A stretch of 64,000 bases of DNA, taken from NCBI GenBank assembly GCA_012517285.1, contig JAAYVG010000038.1:1-64000 (forward strand), written 5' to 3'. Source of the stretch: Elusimicrobiota bacterium. Its GTDB lineage: Bacteria > Elusimicrobiota > Elusimicrobia > Elusimicrobiales > UBA9959. The translations under genes and the position numbers were made by a program. Shown one piece after another: positions 1 through 9,840 of the stretch. Every line of letters starts with the position of its first letter. Positions within the stretch are counted from its first letter, which is position 1. Below the pieces are notes generated by a model. That model saw nothing but the letters and a program-made list of their open reading frames with translations, had not been told where the DNA came from and ran no database searches.

Positions 1-124
1 AGCTAAGTATATATTATCCTTTTTCTTTATCCTTCTTATAAATGCCATAATGTATATTATATACACTACTATAAAAAAAGTCAAGCATATTTTCTCAATG
101 GCTTTTTAGTAGTGTATAATTTTC

Positions 125-230
125 AGGGTAAACTTAGGTATTTGGTTGTTTAGTCCTTTAGTTGTTTAGTTATTTAGTTGTCTGGTTATTTAGTTGTTTG
201 GTTGTTTAGTCATCAAGATAAAAACATGGA
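125..230. repeat. Degenerate TTTAGTTG/TTTGGTTA/TCTGGTTA octamer-like array
   Basis: TTTGGTTGTTTAGTCCTTTAGTTGTTTAGTTATTTAGTTGTCTGGTTATTTAGTTG... Confidence 0.75.
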
Positions 231-240
231 TTCAAATAAA

Positions 241-339
241 TTATTCCTGAAACTTTTCTGTATGACTACATCTTGGGTAGTTGGAGCTTGGCTTACAGTC
301 CATTTCAATTAGGATCTCAAATTCACTTTTACTTGCCAT
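241..339 (-). pseudogene. Internally deleted remnant of the Mrr-like gene (5' ~13 codons joined to 3' ~17 codons)
   Basis: Reverse complement reads MASKSEFEILIEMDCKPSSNYPRCSHTEKFQE*, resembling the N-terminus (MAKKTNLEVLIES) and C-terminus (CSNYPKCRHTEKFQE*) of the 1503-2432 gene; DNA 238-282 closely matches 1500-1545. Confidence 0.75.
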
Positions 340-458
340 CTCCTAGAAATATTATATTAAATATTTAAATCAGTTCAATTTTTTATATAATAAAATAGAG
401 GAGTAAATTAATATATTATAGATATTAAATTTATTAATAATTTTTTAAAGGATATGTT

Positions 459-1493
459 ATGAGTTTTAAATTATGGAGTGATACTAATCCAAAAGCAAAG
501 AAAGAATTAAAACCTGATCTTGGTATGAGAAGCTGGGATTCTCTAAATACAGGGGATAAATATAAGATCTGGAAACATTTAGAATCTTATTTATTTGATG
601 AAGAACCACATAGATTTCATGGACAAACTTCGGAGCCATATTCCTTAAAGACAAATGGAATTTTTTATTCTATAAAATCTCTTAATGAAAGATATAAAGT
701 AAGAAGTTATGCAAAAAATTTTTTAGAAAAATCAGATTTAGCTTCAGCATACTATGACTTTTATAAAATTTTTATGGAAGAAAAAGGAGATGTCGTAATA
801 GAATTATTATCCCTATACTGCCAAGTCTTGATCTCTGAAATAGAAAAGGAAAAAAGCAACATAAAATCAATAGTTCAATACTACAAAGCTTCGTTATCCG
901 GAAAAAATCAAAGAACAGATAAAGAAACAAATGAAACAGAAGAAGATAAAAAGATATTAGAAAGTTTGAAATGGGAAGATTTTGATAACTTTTCAAAGAG
1001 ATTAAATGAGGTTTTTATTGACTTTGGTATAAACCTTTATTTAACACGGGATGGCTTCATACCCCGTCAAGATAAAAAAATCACTGAAGAAATTTATGAA
1101 CCGGTTATTAATTTTTTATCCAACAAAGATTTCAAAGAAGTCAACAGAATATTATCAGATGCATTCAGTGAATACAGGCGTAATACTTTTGAAGGATACA
1201 GTAATTGCATAACCCATGCAGTTTCTGCTATTCAGGCATTCCTACAAATTAAAGTTAATGGCAAAACAGGTAGTGGAAATATAAAAGATTTAATTAAAAA
1301 AGCTCAAAAAAATGAACTAATTCCTAATGATTTTTTTACTGAAAAAATATTTGATAATATGGAATCAATTTTTGCAAGAGAAAGACAGGATATGGGAATA
1401 GCTCATCCTAAAAAAGAGTATTCAAACGAAAAAAATGCCTGTCTGATATTAAACCTAACTATGGTATTTATTCAACACTGTATCCAGAAATAA
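459..1493 (+). CDS. STM4504/CBY_0614-like protein with HEPN-like C-terminus (RX6H: RQDMGIAH)
   Basis: ORF 344 aa; C-terminal ARERQDMGIAHPKKEY; in a defence gene neighbourhood. Confidence 0.6.
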   Translation: MSFKLWSDTNPKAKKELKPDLGMRSWDSLNTGDKYKIWKHLESYLFDEEPHRFHGQTSEPYSLKTNGIFYSIKSLNERYKVRSYAKNFLEKSDLASAYYDFYKIFMEEKGDVVIELLSLYCQVLISEIEKEKSNIKSIVQYYKASLSGKNQRTDKETNETEEDKKILESLKWEDFDNFSKRLNEVFIDFGINLYLTRDGFIPRQDKKITEEIYEPVINFLSNKDFKEVNRILSDAFSEYRRNTFEGYSNCITHAVSAIQAFLQIKVNGKTGSGNIKDLIKKAQKNELIPNDFFTEKIFDNMESIFARERQDMGIAHPKKEYSNEKNACLILNLTMVFIQHCIQK

Positions 1494-1502
1494 ATTATTA
1501 AA

Positions 1503-2432
1503 TTATTCCTGAAACTTTTCTGTATGCCTACATTTAGGGTAGTTAGAACATCCCCAAAATTTTTCTCCCTGATGTTCTCCCCTTGTTGCAACTCTCAATA
1601 CCATAGGCTTATGACAGAACGGACATAACGGCGGCACAGCTGTTTTTGAAGTGTTATTTAATTCTTTCTCCTTTAAATCAGGTGGCATAAAATCTTTCTC
1701 ACTATATTTAGTTCCACTTGAACTATCTTTATCATCATTTAGAATTAAAACTGATTTTTTTTGATAGCTTTTATTATAAGTTTTATTGTTAAAATCAGCT
1801 TTCCCATCTTTTTCATTATGCTTTTCTTTTACTTTACTAATAATTTCAATAAGCTTTTTACCATTTATAAGTTCTACTGGTTTATCCGCTACAAAATCAA
1901 TTGCTGGCTGAGTAAAATCACCTGAACAAATCACAACAGCTTTGCTTGCATTCTCACTAACCATAACCCCATATATCTCCCTTATAACTTTCACATCAAC
2001 CTTATACGCCTTCCAGTGCTTACACTGTATTACAAGTTTTTCTCCATTCTTTTTAGCCACAATATCTATTCCACCATCACTGACATTTTCCCCACCAGAA
2101 TGATAAACCGAATATCCCTGATTTTTATAAAAGCTTTCTATGAGAGACTCAAACTCCTGCCATGATAATTTTTTTATATCATCAAGAGAGATAGTATTTT
2201 TAAATTTCTGATTCTTTAACAGTGAAACAAAAAAAGATATCACTGCAATAAAAAACACAATGACACTTAAAAACTTCAAAGCAGGAGCAATTATAGGCCC
2301 AATATTGAAAAACCCGGCTTTTATATTGCTATTTCTCAACACAAGATAAATAATATAAAGAACAATTGAAACAGCCAGATTTACCTTCCAGCTTGATTCA
2401 ATTAAAACCTCAAGATTAGTTTTTTTAGCCAT
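1503..2432 (-). CDS. Mrr-like restriction endonuclease with N-terminal TM segments and C-terminal topoisomerase-type zinc finger
   Basis: FESLIESFYKNQGYSVYHSGGENVSDGGIDIVAKKNGEKLVIQCKHWK (PD-(D/E)xK Mrr core); CPFCHKPMVLR...FWGCSNYPKC zinc finger. Confidence 0.85.
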   Translation of the reverse strand: MAKKTNLEVLIESSWKVNLAVSIVLYIIYLVLRNSNIKAGFFNIGPIIAPALKFLSVIVFFIAVISFFVSLLKNQKFKNTISLDDIKKLSWQEFESLIESFYKNQGYSVYHSGGENVSDGGIDIVAKKNGEKLVIQCKHWKAYKVDVKVIREIYGVMVSENASKAVVICSGDFTQPAIDFVADKPVELINGKKLIEIISKVKEKHNEKDGKADFNNKTYNKSYQKKSVLILNDDKDSSSGTKYSEKDFMPPDLKEKELNNTSKTAVPPLCPFCHKPMVLRVATRGEHQGEKFWGCSNYPKCRHTEKFQE

Positions 2433-2466
2433 TTATCCTCCAGAAATTAATCTTAATAAAGTTTTT

Positions 2467-3381
2467 TTATTTATTCATATCATAACTTTGCTTGATTAAA
2501 TCAAAAACTGGCTCAATTTCATTTTCTTTGCAAAGTTTTACTTCGTAATCACCATTTCCCCAGTGCCCAATTTTTTTGGGTTTTGTTAAATCACGAGCTA
2601 ACTTCTGTGGATCATTAAGATGTCCACTCATTACATTTAAAAAAATTTTAAGACCATATTGGTTAACCACTATATCTGTAAAATTTGTCGATGTTTTATA
2701 TGCAATATATTTTGCTTTTGCCTCTTCTATAATATTTTTATCCAACGATAATATTTTTTCCCTCAAACCTTGAAACAAATCAATTATTTGTTGATTAATT
2801 CCATTAAGATGATCATTTATAGAGTAAGTTTTTTGTAATTGTTCATCCTTTTCTTTTCCCCGCTTTGCTTTTTTAATTATTCCCGATGTTGAAATTTTAA
2901 CTTTTTGATAGTTCTCTGGCTCTAAATATAAAATATTTTCATCATATATGCGATATCTTAAAAGTTCAATATTGATTGGCAATATATCAGCGGTATCAAG
3001 ATCAAACTTATTGTAATTTTCAGCGATACATATAACACGAGGGGAATCCCAATCTATTTCAAAATCAATTTTTTTATTTTTACATAAAACTTCAAAATCA
3101 GCTTTATGATCAAGAAGCCAACGCAAATATGAAAGTCCTTGATTAATAACATTATCGTTTTGATTCTTCTTATATTCAATAATACATGGAGAACCATTCC
3201 TATCTATACCAAGAGTATCAATTCTCCCTCCAAAGCTTGTAGAATATTCATGAGCGAGAAATATAATATTCAAAATTTCATTTAAATTTAACTCAAAAAG
3301 TTTTTGGAGATTAGACTCTAAATCAAGATTACACACCATTAGTTTTTTTACTATTAAATTATTTATTTTAAATAATGCCAT
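2467..3381 (-). CDS. DUF5655-like protein with PD-(D/E)xK-type nuclease domain
   Basis: GRIDTLGIDRNGSPCIIEYKK motif; C-terminal HWGNGDYEVKL. Confidence 0.7.
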   Translation of the reverse strand: MALFKINNLIVKKLMVCNLDLESNLQKLFELNLNEILNIIFLAHEYSTSFGGRIDTLGIDRNGSPCIIEYKKNQNDNVINQGLSYLRWLLDHKADFEVLCKNKKIDFEIDWDSPRVICIAENYNKFDLDTADILPINIELLRYRIYDENILYLEPENYQKVKISTSGIIKKAKRGKEKDEQLQKTYSINDHLNGINQQIIDLFQGLREKILSLDKNIIEEAKAKYIAYKTSTNFTDIVVNQYGLKIFLNVMSGHLNDPQKLARDLTKPKKIGHWGNGDYEVKLCKENEIEPVFDLIKQSYDMNK

Positions 3382-3385
3382 ATTT

Positions 3386-4411
3386 TCATTTTCCTAATTC
3401 TTTTTCAATATCTTTAATCGATGGTAATGACTTACGCAATGTTTTAGGAATCGTACGAGATAACTTATATTCTGAAACTCCCATTGGTTTTGTCATATTT
3501 CTCAAAGCATATTCCGCAATAATTCTATCTCTATTTTTACAAAGAATAATCCCTATTGAAGGATTATCATTATTATTTTTTATTTGGCTGTCAACTGCTG
3601 AAAGATAAAAGTTAAGCTGACCAGCATCTTCAGGTTTAAAATTTCCTGTTTTTAATTCAATAACGACATAGCATCTGAGCTTCAAATGATAGAAAAGGAG
3701 ATCTATATAAAAATCTTTACCCGATACTTTTATATGATACTGCTGACCTACAAATGAAAATCCCGCTCCGAGTCCTAAAAGAAATTTTGTTATATGACGA
3801 AGAAGTTCATTTTGAAGCTCTAACTCTTTTGCGTTTCTGGAAATGTTTAAAAAATCAAAGATATAGGGGTCTTTTACTGTTTGTTGAGCAAGTTCAGATT
3901 GAGGATAAGGTAGAGTTCTCTTAAATGTGGTTATTTTATGTGTTTTTCTTTGTCTTTCATAAAGCTGGCTTTCTATCTGATGAATTAAGACATCTCTTGA
4001 CCAGCCATTTTTGATAGTTTCGTTGATATACCATATTCGTTTTTGATAACTTTTGACATAATCCAGAATTCTAACATTGTGCCCCCATGGTATTTGTGCA
4101 ACAATCTGTTGCACAATTAATTTATCAGGATATGCTTCAGCAAACGCCCGCATATATTTAAGATTGCGAGGAGAAAAACCTTTCATATCTGTAAAAGTTT
4201 TTGTTAAATCACTGGCAAGGTGATCTACTACTTTTGTACCCCATCCTTGTTCTTTTTGCTGTTTTAAAATTGTAATTCCGATATCCCAATATAATAATAT
4301 CATTTCTTTATTAGCCGAAAGAATCGTTTTATGGCGTGCTTTACGAATTTTATTTTTGAGTTCTTCAAGAATAGTTATGTAGGAAGATGTGTTTATAGTT
4401 TTTATATTCAT
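3386..4411 (-). CDS. DUF1016/YhcG-like PDDEXK nuclease family protein
   Basis: FYIDLLFYHLKLRCYVVIELKTGNFKPEDAGQLNFYL; LLYWDIGITILKQQKEQGWGTKVVDHLASDL typical of DUF1016. Confidence 0.9.
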   Translation of the reverse strand: MNIKTINTSSYITILEELKNKIRKARHKTILSANKEMILLYWDIGITILKQQKEQGWGTKVVDHLASDLTKTFTDMKGFSPRNLKYMRAFAEAYPDKLIVQQIVAQIPWGHNVRILDYVKSYQKRIWYINETIKNGWSRDVLIHQIESQLYERQRKTHKITTFKRTLPYPQSELAQQTVKDPYIFDFLNISRNAKELELQNELLRHITKFLLGLGAGFSFVGQQYHIKVSGKDFYIDLLFYHLKLRCYVVIELKTGNFKPEDAGQLNFYLSAVDSQIKNNNDNPSIGIILCKNRDRIIAEYALRNMTKPMGVSEYKLSRTIPKTLRKSLPSIKDIEKELGK

Positions 4412-4552
4412 TACATTCCTAAAATCTTTTAAATATTTTCATTTTACTAAATATTCTTAAATTAGATTTATAAGTTAGAAATTTATTTTATTCTAAAATC
4501 ATTTAAGTTTTTTTATTTTTAGTCCTAAAAATCAAAAGTTGAGTTAAATAAA

Positions 4553-4620
4553 AACCAGCCATATTTACTTTCCAACTTGATTCAATTAAAACCTCAAGAT
4601 TAGTTTTTTTAGCCATTTAT
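4553..4620 (-). pseudogene. 5' fragment of the Mrr-like gene (duplicate of 2370-2436)
   Basis: Near-identical DNA 'ttgattcaattaaaacctcaagattagtttttttagccatttat', encoding MAKKTNLEVLIES.. on the minus strand; no downstream reading frame. Confidence 0.85.
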
Positions 4621-4638
4621 TCCTTAAGAAAATTATAA

Positions 4639-7281
4639 TTATATCAACTCTGACAATTTTGTTACTGACTTAAATTTTACATCTGAAAATTCTTTAAAAT
4701 GGGCTTCACCACATTTTATTTTCATAAGTTCAGATGTCCTTAAATCAAGCTTATTAAGATTATACTTAGTTTCAGCTACAAAATATATTCTCCTATCATT
4801 CTTATAAATCAATGCCCAATCAGGATTATAATTGCCTATAGGAGTTTTAATAGTAAACCAGTCTGGTAGTTTTATAAAAAATTCAATATTATCATTGTTT
4901 TCACAATCTTTTGCAAATTTCTTTTCGACCTCAGACATAGAATCAATTACTATATTCTCGGATATAGTCTTTTCAATTCTTGTAACTTTGTATAAATTAT
5001 CGACATATGCTTCTATATCCTTATCAGAAAACAACATCATAGAATATTCCTGTCCAGCTATTTTCTCATACTTTATACCATCTATCATCAAATCATATAA
5101 AACAGACTTTATCTCTGATACTGCCAAATCAAGAAACATTTGAGGATTTTTTAAAATATCAGTTAATCTTTGGGATTGTTTTAATATTTGAAGTATTGTA
5201 GATTTTGTTAAATCAGTTCTATTCTGTATATATGTTATGATATCAGGAATATCAATTTTAGAAATGTTAGATAATCCATTGTCATAGCTCTCTCCAACGA
5301 TATCAGTTTTAATCCCATCCTCATCCATCTTTATACTTGCCCTAATAGCTTTTATCTTCGGCTTTTCAACAACAGGCATGTTTTTTATTTTTCCTGCTGC
5401 ATTTGTTATTAAAGTTTGAGTATCATACCTTACTTTATATGAAGTTTTCTGTTTTATCCTATTCCACAGATCAACAAACTTCTCATCCATCTCAAAACCT
5501 TTTTTATATTTTACTTCAACTCTGTTTTTTTTATTTTTAATTCTACCCTCAAAATTTACACCACATTCATCCTGCATTTCTGTTTGCAATTTTCTGGCAA
5601 AATCTTCATAGCTTTCGTTTGCAATAACTGTAAGACGATTTGTATTTTTATCTTTTATTCTCTCCCCATCCTGATTTACACACAATCTCAAGCCACGACC
5701 AATCTCCTGCCTTTTTTTCATCTCAGATTTTGTTTCATTCAAAGTGCAAATCTGAAAAACATTCGGGTTGTCCCATCCTTCCCTCAGAGCAGAGTGTGAA
5801 AATATAAATTTTAATGGCTCATTTATATCTAAAAGCCGCTCTTTATCCTTCATTATAAGCTGATACACATCGTCGTCATCATTTGTTTCACCAGATGAAT
5901 CCTTTAAAAAACCAGTCTTTTTGTCCTGAGCAAAATAACCGTTATGCACTTTATCAATAGTAAATTGTTTAAACCCAGAACACATAGTTTTCCCACTCAA
6001 TTTCATATATATTTCTTCAAACCATAAAGCAAACTTGCCTTTGTTTACTCTTTTTTGTTCATCATAATATCTGTAATTTTTAACCCTGTCAATAAAGAAA
6101 AGAGTGAGGACCTTGATCCCTTTTGGGAGAAGGACCTTCTCTTTTTTAAAATGCTCTTCAATAGCTTTCTCCATTTGATACTTCATTATTTCATCACTTA
6201 GTCCACCATGAGTCTGCCCCTTATATAATATTTCACCATTAGAAAACTCAACAAGCCCTGCCTCTCTGTCAATTCCATTAATAATATATCCATCTTTATA
6301 AACCTCTCTATAATTGGAAAGGGTATAAAGATCATCCCCAGCTTTTGCAGTAACTAATTTCTGCAGAACCCCCTTATCAGTGTTTACATCAATTTTAATT
6401 TTAACTAATATCTTATTTTTTTGTTTACTGATTATATCATCAATCTGAATAAAAGCCCTGTTCTTATCATTATCTGCAAAAACAGAATCAACCTCTATCT
6501 GTTTCACAAGTCCAAGATCATATGCCTGAACAGGATCCAATCTATAAATTAAATTATAAAGATTTTTATGTGTTGCAGAATATCTCAGAGTAAACACAGG
6601 ATTAAGACTTTCTATAGCTTTCTTACGAATCTCAGTCTCCATATTCTGAGGTTCATCAACAATAACTATAGGATTTGTTGACTGAATAAATTCAATTGGC
6701 TTTTTACCATTAAGTTTATCATTTGGCTTGTTTATAACATTCTCATCTTTTGCAAAAGAATCTATATTAATAAGCAATATCTCTATATTATTGCTATCAG
6801 CAAAATTTCTTATAGATGATATATTTTCCCGCAAGTAAACACTGTATTTAGCAGGTATTCTGTTATAAATATTCTGGAAATGCTCATAAGTGATATCAAG
6901 ACTTTTTAAAACGCCTTCTTTAATTGCTATGCTTGGGACAACTATGACAAACTTCTTAAATCCATAACACCTATTAAGCTCATAAATAGTTCTCAAATAA
7001 ACATAAGTTTTACCTGTTCCTGTCTCCATTTCCACGGAAAAATTCATACCATTCAATTTTTCAGAAATAGGCAAATTATTATCTTTTTGAACCTTTTTAA
7101 GGTTTTCTAAGACTTGTTCCTCTAAAATAGTTAAATTATTTCTAACCCCTGAATATTTCAATCCAAAACTATCACTAAACTCAAAATCACCCTTGTTTAA
7201 AGATTGACCCTCAAAAAGTTTTATCACAGAATTAACGGCATCTAACTGATATTGCTGATTTGCATCAAAATGAAGTTTCAT
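4639..7281 (-). CDS. Type III restriction enzyme, Res subunit (DEAD-like helicase plus PD-(D/E)xK)
   Basis: METGTGKTYVYLRTIYEL Walker A, VDEPQNME motif II, IGRGLRL motif VI, C-terminal NPDWALIYKNDRRIYFVAETKYN. Confidence 0.93.
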   Translation of the reverse strand: MKLHFDANQQYQLDAVNSVIKLFEGQSLNKGDFEFSDSFGLKYSGVRNNLTILEEQVLENLKKVQKDNNLPISEKLNGMNFSVEMETGTGKTYVYLRTIYELNRCYGFKKFVIVVPSIAIKEGVLKSLDITYEHFQNIYNRIPAKYSVYLRENISSIRNFADSNNIEILLINIDSFAKDENVINKPNDKLNGKKPIEFIQSTNPIVIVDEPQNMETEIRKKAIESLNPVFTLRYSATHKNLYNLIYRLDPVQAYDLGLVKQIEVDSVFADNDKNRAFIQIDDIISKQKNKILVKIKIDVNTDKGVLQKLVTAKAGDDLYTLSNYREVYKDGYIINGIDREAGLVEFSNGEILYKGQTHGGLSDEIMKYQMEKAIEEHFKKEKVLLPKGIKVLTLFFIDRVKNYRYYDEQKRVNKGKFALWFEEIYMKLSGKTMCSGFKQFTIDKVHNGYFAQDKKTGFLKDSSGETNDDDDVYQLIMKDKERLLDINEPLKFIFSHSALREGWDNPNVFQICTLNETKSEMKKRQEIGRGLRLCVNQDGERIKDKNTNRLTVIANESYEDFARKLQTEMQDECGVNFEGRIKNKKNRVEVKYKKGFEMDEKFVDLWNRIKQKTSYKVRYDTQTLITNAAGKIKNMPVVEKPKIKAIRASIKMDEDGIKTDIVGESYDNGLSNISKIDIPDIITYIQNRTDLTKSTILQILKQSQRLTDILKNPQMFLDLAVSEIKSVLYDLMIDGIKYEKIAGQEYSMMLFSDKDIEAYVDNLYKVTRIEKTISENIVIDSMSEVEKKFAKDCENNDNIEFFIKLPDWFTIKTPIGNYNPDWALIYKNDRRIYFVAETKYNLNKLDLRTSELMKIKCGEAHFKEFSDVKFKSVTKLSELI

Positions 7282-7321
7282 AATCTTCCTTTCAAAATTA
7301 TTACACTAAAAAATATAAAAA

Positions 7322-8440
7322 TTATTTTTGATACAGATTACAACTTACATATTTTTTTTCTACACCATCTATATATCTGTATTCAGGCAAATTCAACCTT
7401 ATTGCTATATTTTGCCGTCTTACAGCTTTCCTAAACGAACGTATTTGATTATCAGTCCAGTTTGAAGCAATAAAATATTCTTTCGAAGTCTGACTTTTAG
7501 CTCGTGGTTTATAATTATCTTCAGTTGCATTTAAAGGTCTATAACGACAATCAACCACCTGAACTCCCCACTTACGACATTCCTCCAATTTTTCACACAT
7601 CTCTTTATAATCTAATGAATTATGATTATACAACATAAACACATATATATCCTGATTTCTGTAACCTGCATTTTTTAAAATTTCTACCTGATTCTTAATT
7701 TTTTCTTTTAATTTTATACTTCCATCCCATGCTATTCTCGGTTTTAAAAATCTTGCTTTTTTTAATGAAATAGCCAATTCAGGGTCTTTTTCTAATATTC
7801 TTCCATCCAATCCACTCTGACTCTCGCAGAAAACTACTCTATCATTAATTTTTGAATTTTCAATTTCTTTTAGAATTAACTTTATATTAGGATTAGCCAG
7901 AAGATTATTATCATAAAAAATCAATTTATTTGATCTAATTTCTTTTAAAATTGTTTTTTTATAAGTTACTTCAGGTTCTATTTTCCATGTTCCACAAAAA
8001 TTGCAATGACGGAAGCATCCTCGTGAAGCATGAATTATCTGATAATCTACATTTACAAGAGAATAGTCAGGCTCGTATTCTTCAGCCTTACCATTTCTAT
8101 ACAACCCAGTATAAACCTTATCACATCCAGTGTATTCCTTACAATGCTCAGGCATAAGTGATGCATAAATACCGCCCACTTCTATTTTTGACTCTGGATA
8201 AAGTTTTTTATAATAATTAACACTTTCTTTAACATACTTTGACCAATATGTAAACAGAGAAGTTATCTTTATCTCATCTGGAACAAATTTTGATGGTAAA
8301 TTTCCTCTATTTAAACAAATTGTATCACCCAAACTTTTATGATAAGAAGCTATTTTCAATAGACCAATAGGTAAAAAATCTGAGTGATTTTTACTTTTTG
8401 TTGATATAGGAAAATTTGGTTCAACTAAAAGAATTTTCAT
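7322..8440 (-). CDS. Radical SAM protein, B12-binding-like N-terminal region
   Basis: ASRGCFRHCNFCG (CX3CX2C cluster motif); N-terminal MKILLVEPNFP...LPIGLLKIASYHKS. Confidence 0.85.
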   Translation of the reverse strand: MKILLVEPNFPISTKSKNHSDFLPIGLLKIASYHKSLGDTICLNRGNLPSKFVPDEIKITSLFTYWSKYVKESVNYYKKLYPESKIEVGGIYASLMPEHCKEYTGCDKVYTGLYRNGKAEEYEPDYSLVNVDYQIIHASRGCFRHCNFCGTWKIEPEVTYKKTILKEIRSNKLIFYDNNLLANPNIKLILKEIENSKINDRVVFCESQSGLDGRILEKDPELAISLKKARFLKPRIAWDGSIKLKEKIKNQVEILKNAGYRNQDIYVFMLYNHNSLDYKEMCEKLEECRKWGVQVVDCRYRPLNATEDNYKPRAKSQTSKEYFIASNWTDNQIRSFRKAVRRQNIAIRLNLPEYRYIDGVEKKYVSCNLYQK

Positions 8441-9837
8441 TGTAATTTTTTATTATTAAAAATAATAGAATAAATATCTTCAAATATTGATATAACCTTT
8501 GTTGTTGTAAGAATAATAGTTGTAGGATGAGCTGAATCACACCTTATTTGATAATCAGCTTTTAAACTACTATACTCCGTTTTATTAATCATTGATTTAT
8601 GAAACAAATACAACATCAATATATTATCATTACCATCACGTAAATCTTCTTGGGTATAGTCATTTCTTATTTGATTATTGTAATATTTATATGGAGTTTT
8701 TTTTATATTTTTGATATCATTTAAGACACGATTATATTCCTCTAAATCTTTCTCAATCAAAGTAATAATCTTACTAATTCCAGCAGCCCAAATCATTACG
8801 ACTGCAGCACGAAGACATCCTTTTTCTAAACATGTTAAAGCCTCAGCAATATAAGAATGTTCTTCTTCACTTAAATTTTTACCTAATAATTCATATTCAG
8901 CCCTAATATCCTTAATTTTGGTTTCTTGCTTAGGAGTAATACGAATTGTTTGTGATTTTGTTGATGCTATATCTTTCGAGTTTCTTTTACAAATTTTTTG
9001 AGTAGATTTCTTCACCTTTAAATATTTATCTAATGACTCTTGAATTGTTTCCGGTGGATTTTTAATAAATTCTTCAAGAATTTTTTTGGCTTCAATATGA
9101 TTTTTATCTTTAAAAACAGATTTATATTTGTCCATTAAAAAACGTGTATTTACCAGATATCCATTTGAAGCTTTTTCAACAAGTATTTCCCTAATTTTAT
9201 CCTCCCCATATACTTTTACTATTTCTGGGAAATTACTCACTAAAGGCGACAAAAAACTCTTTTTGATTTGAATCAAATAACTCACATCTAAATTACCGGA
9301 AATCACTTTATCAATTACAGCCTCATCATATTCACATAAAATCAACAAATCTTCAATTTCATGTTCCCTATGAAAAGTAATTTCACGTAATTTTTTCTTT
9401 AATTCTGATTCACTTATATTAGGTTGACTATTTTTTAAATCTTCTATAATTTTTCTAATAGATTTGGTTTCAGAAGGTTTTTCCCATTGCTTTCGTAACA
9501 TATGAATTTGATATGCAAGTATGCGAGCATCAGCATCACTGGCTGCAATTAAACAAGGAACAGTAATAAGGTTTATTTGTTTAGCAGCTCGTAATCGTCT
9601 TTCTCCATCTATTAAAACATATTTATCTTTTTCAGATTCATTAGGCTTAACAATTAATGGTTCCAGAATCCCATAACTTTTTATTGAATTTGTTAATTTA
9701 ATAAATTCTTTATCCTTAAGAATATTTTCCTCAGATTCTCCACGTGGATTATTTTTATCAAACTCAATTGTATTAATCTGTAAATTTTTTCTACTCTTAA
9801 AAATATTCTTTATATTCCCCATAATCACCTCTTCCAT
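8437..9837 (-). CDS. ParB/sulfiredoxin-fold N-terminus with HEPN-like C-terminus
   Basis: SIKSYGILEPLIVKPNESEKDKYVLIDGERRLRAAKQI (ParB-like); C-terminal CLRAAVVMIWAAG ... RCDSAHPT (RX4H). Confidence 0.75.
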   Translation of the reverse strand: MEEVIMGNIKNIFKSRKNLQINTIEFDKNNPRGESEENILKDKEFIKLTNSIKSYGILEPLIVKPNESEKDKYVLIDGERRLRAAKQINLITVPCLIAASDADARILAYQIHMLRKQWEKPSETKSIRKIIEDLKNSQPNISESELKKKLREITFHREHEIEDLLILCEYDEAVIDKVISGNLDVSYLIQIKKSFLSPLVSNFPEIVKVYGEDKIREILVEKASNGYLVNTRFLMDKYKSVFKDKNHIEAKKILEEFIKNPPETIQESLDKYLKVKKSTQKICKRNSKDIASTKSQTIRITPKQETKIKDIRAEYELLGKNLSEEEHSYIAEALTCLEKGCLRAAVVMIWAAGISKIITLIEKDLEEYNRVLNDIKNIKKTPYKYYNNQIRNDYTQEDLRDGNDNILMLYLFHKSMINKTEYSSLKADYQIRCDSAHPTTIILTTTKVISIFEDIYSIIFNNKKLQ

Positions 9838-9840
9838 TTT

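Noticed and set aside
125-230. Possible CRISPR array
   Set aside because: Units are short and degenerate without regular unique spacers; no cas genes in the window.
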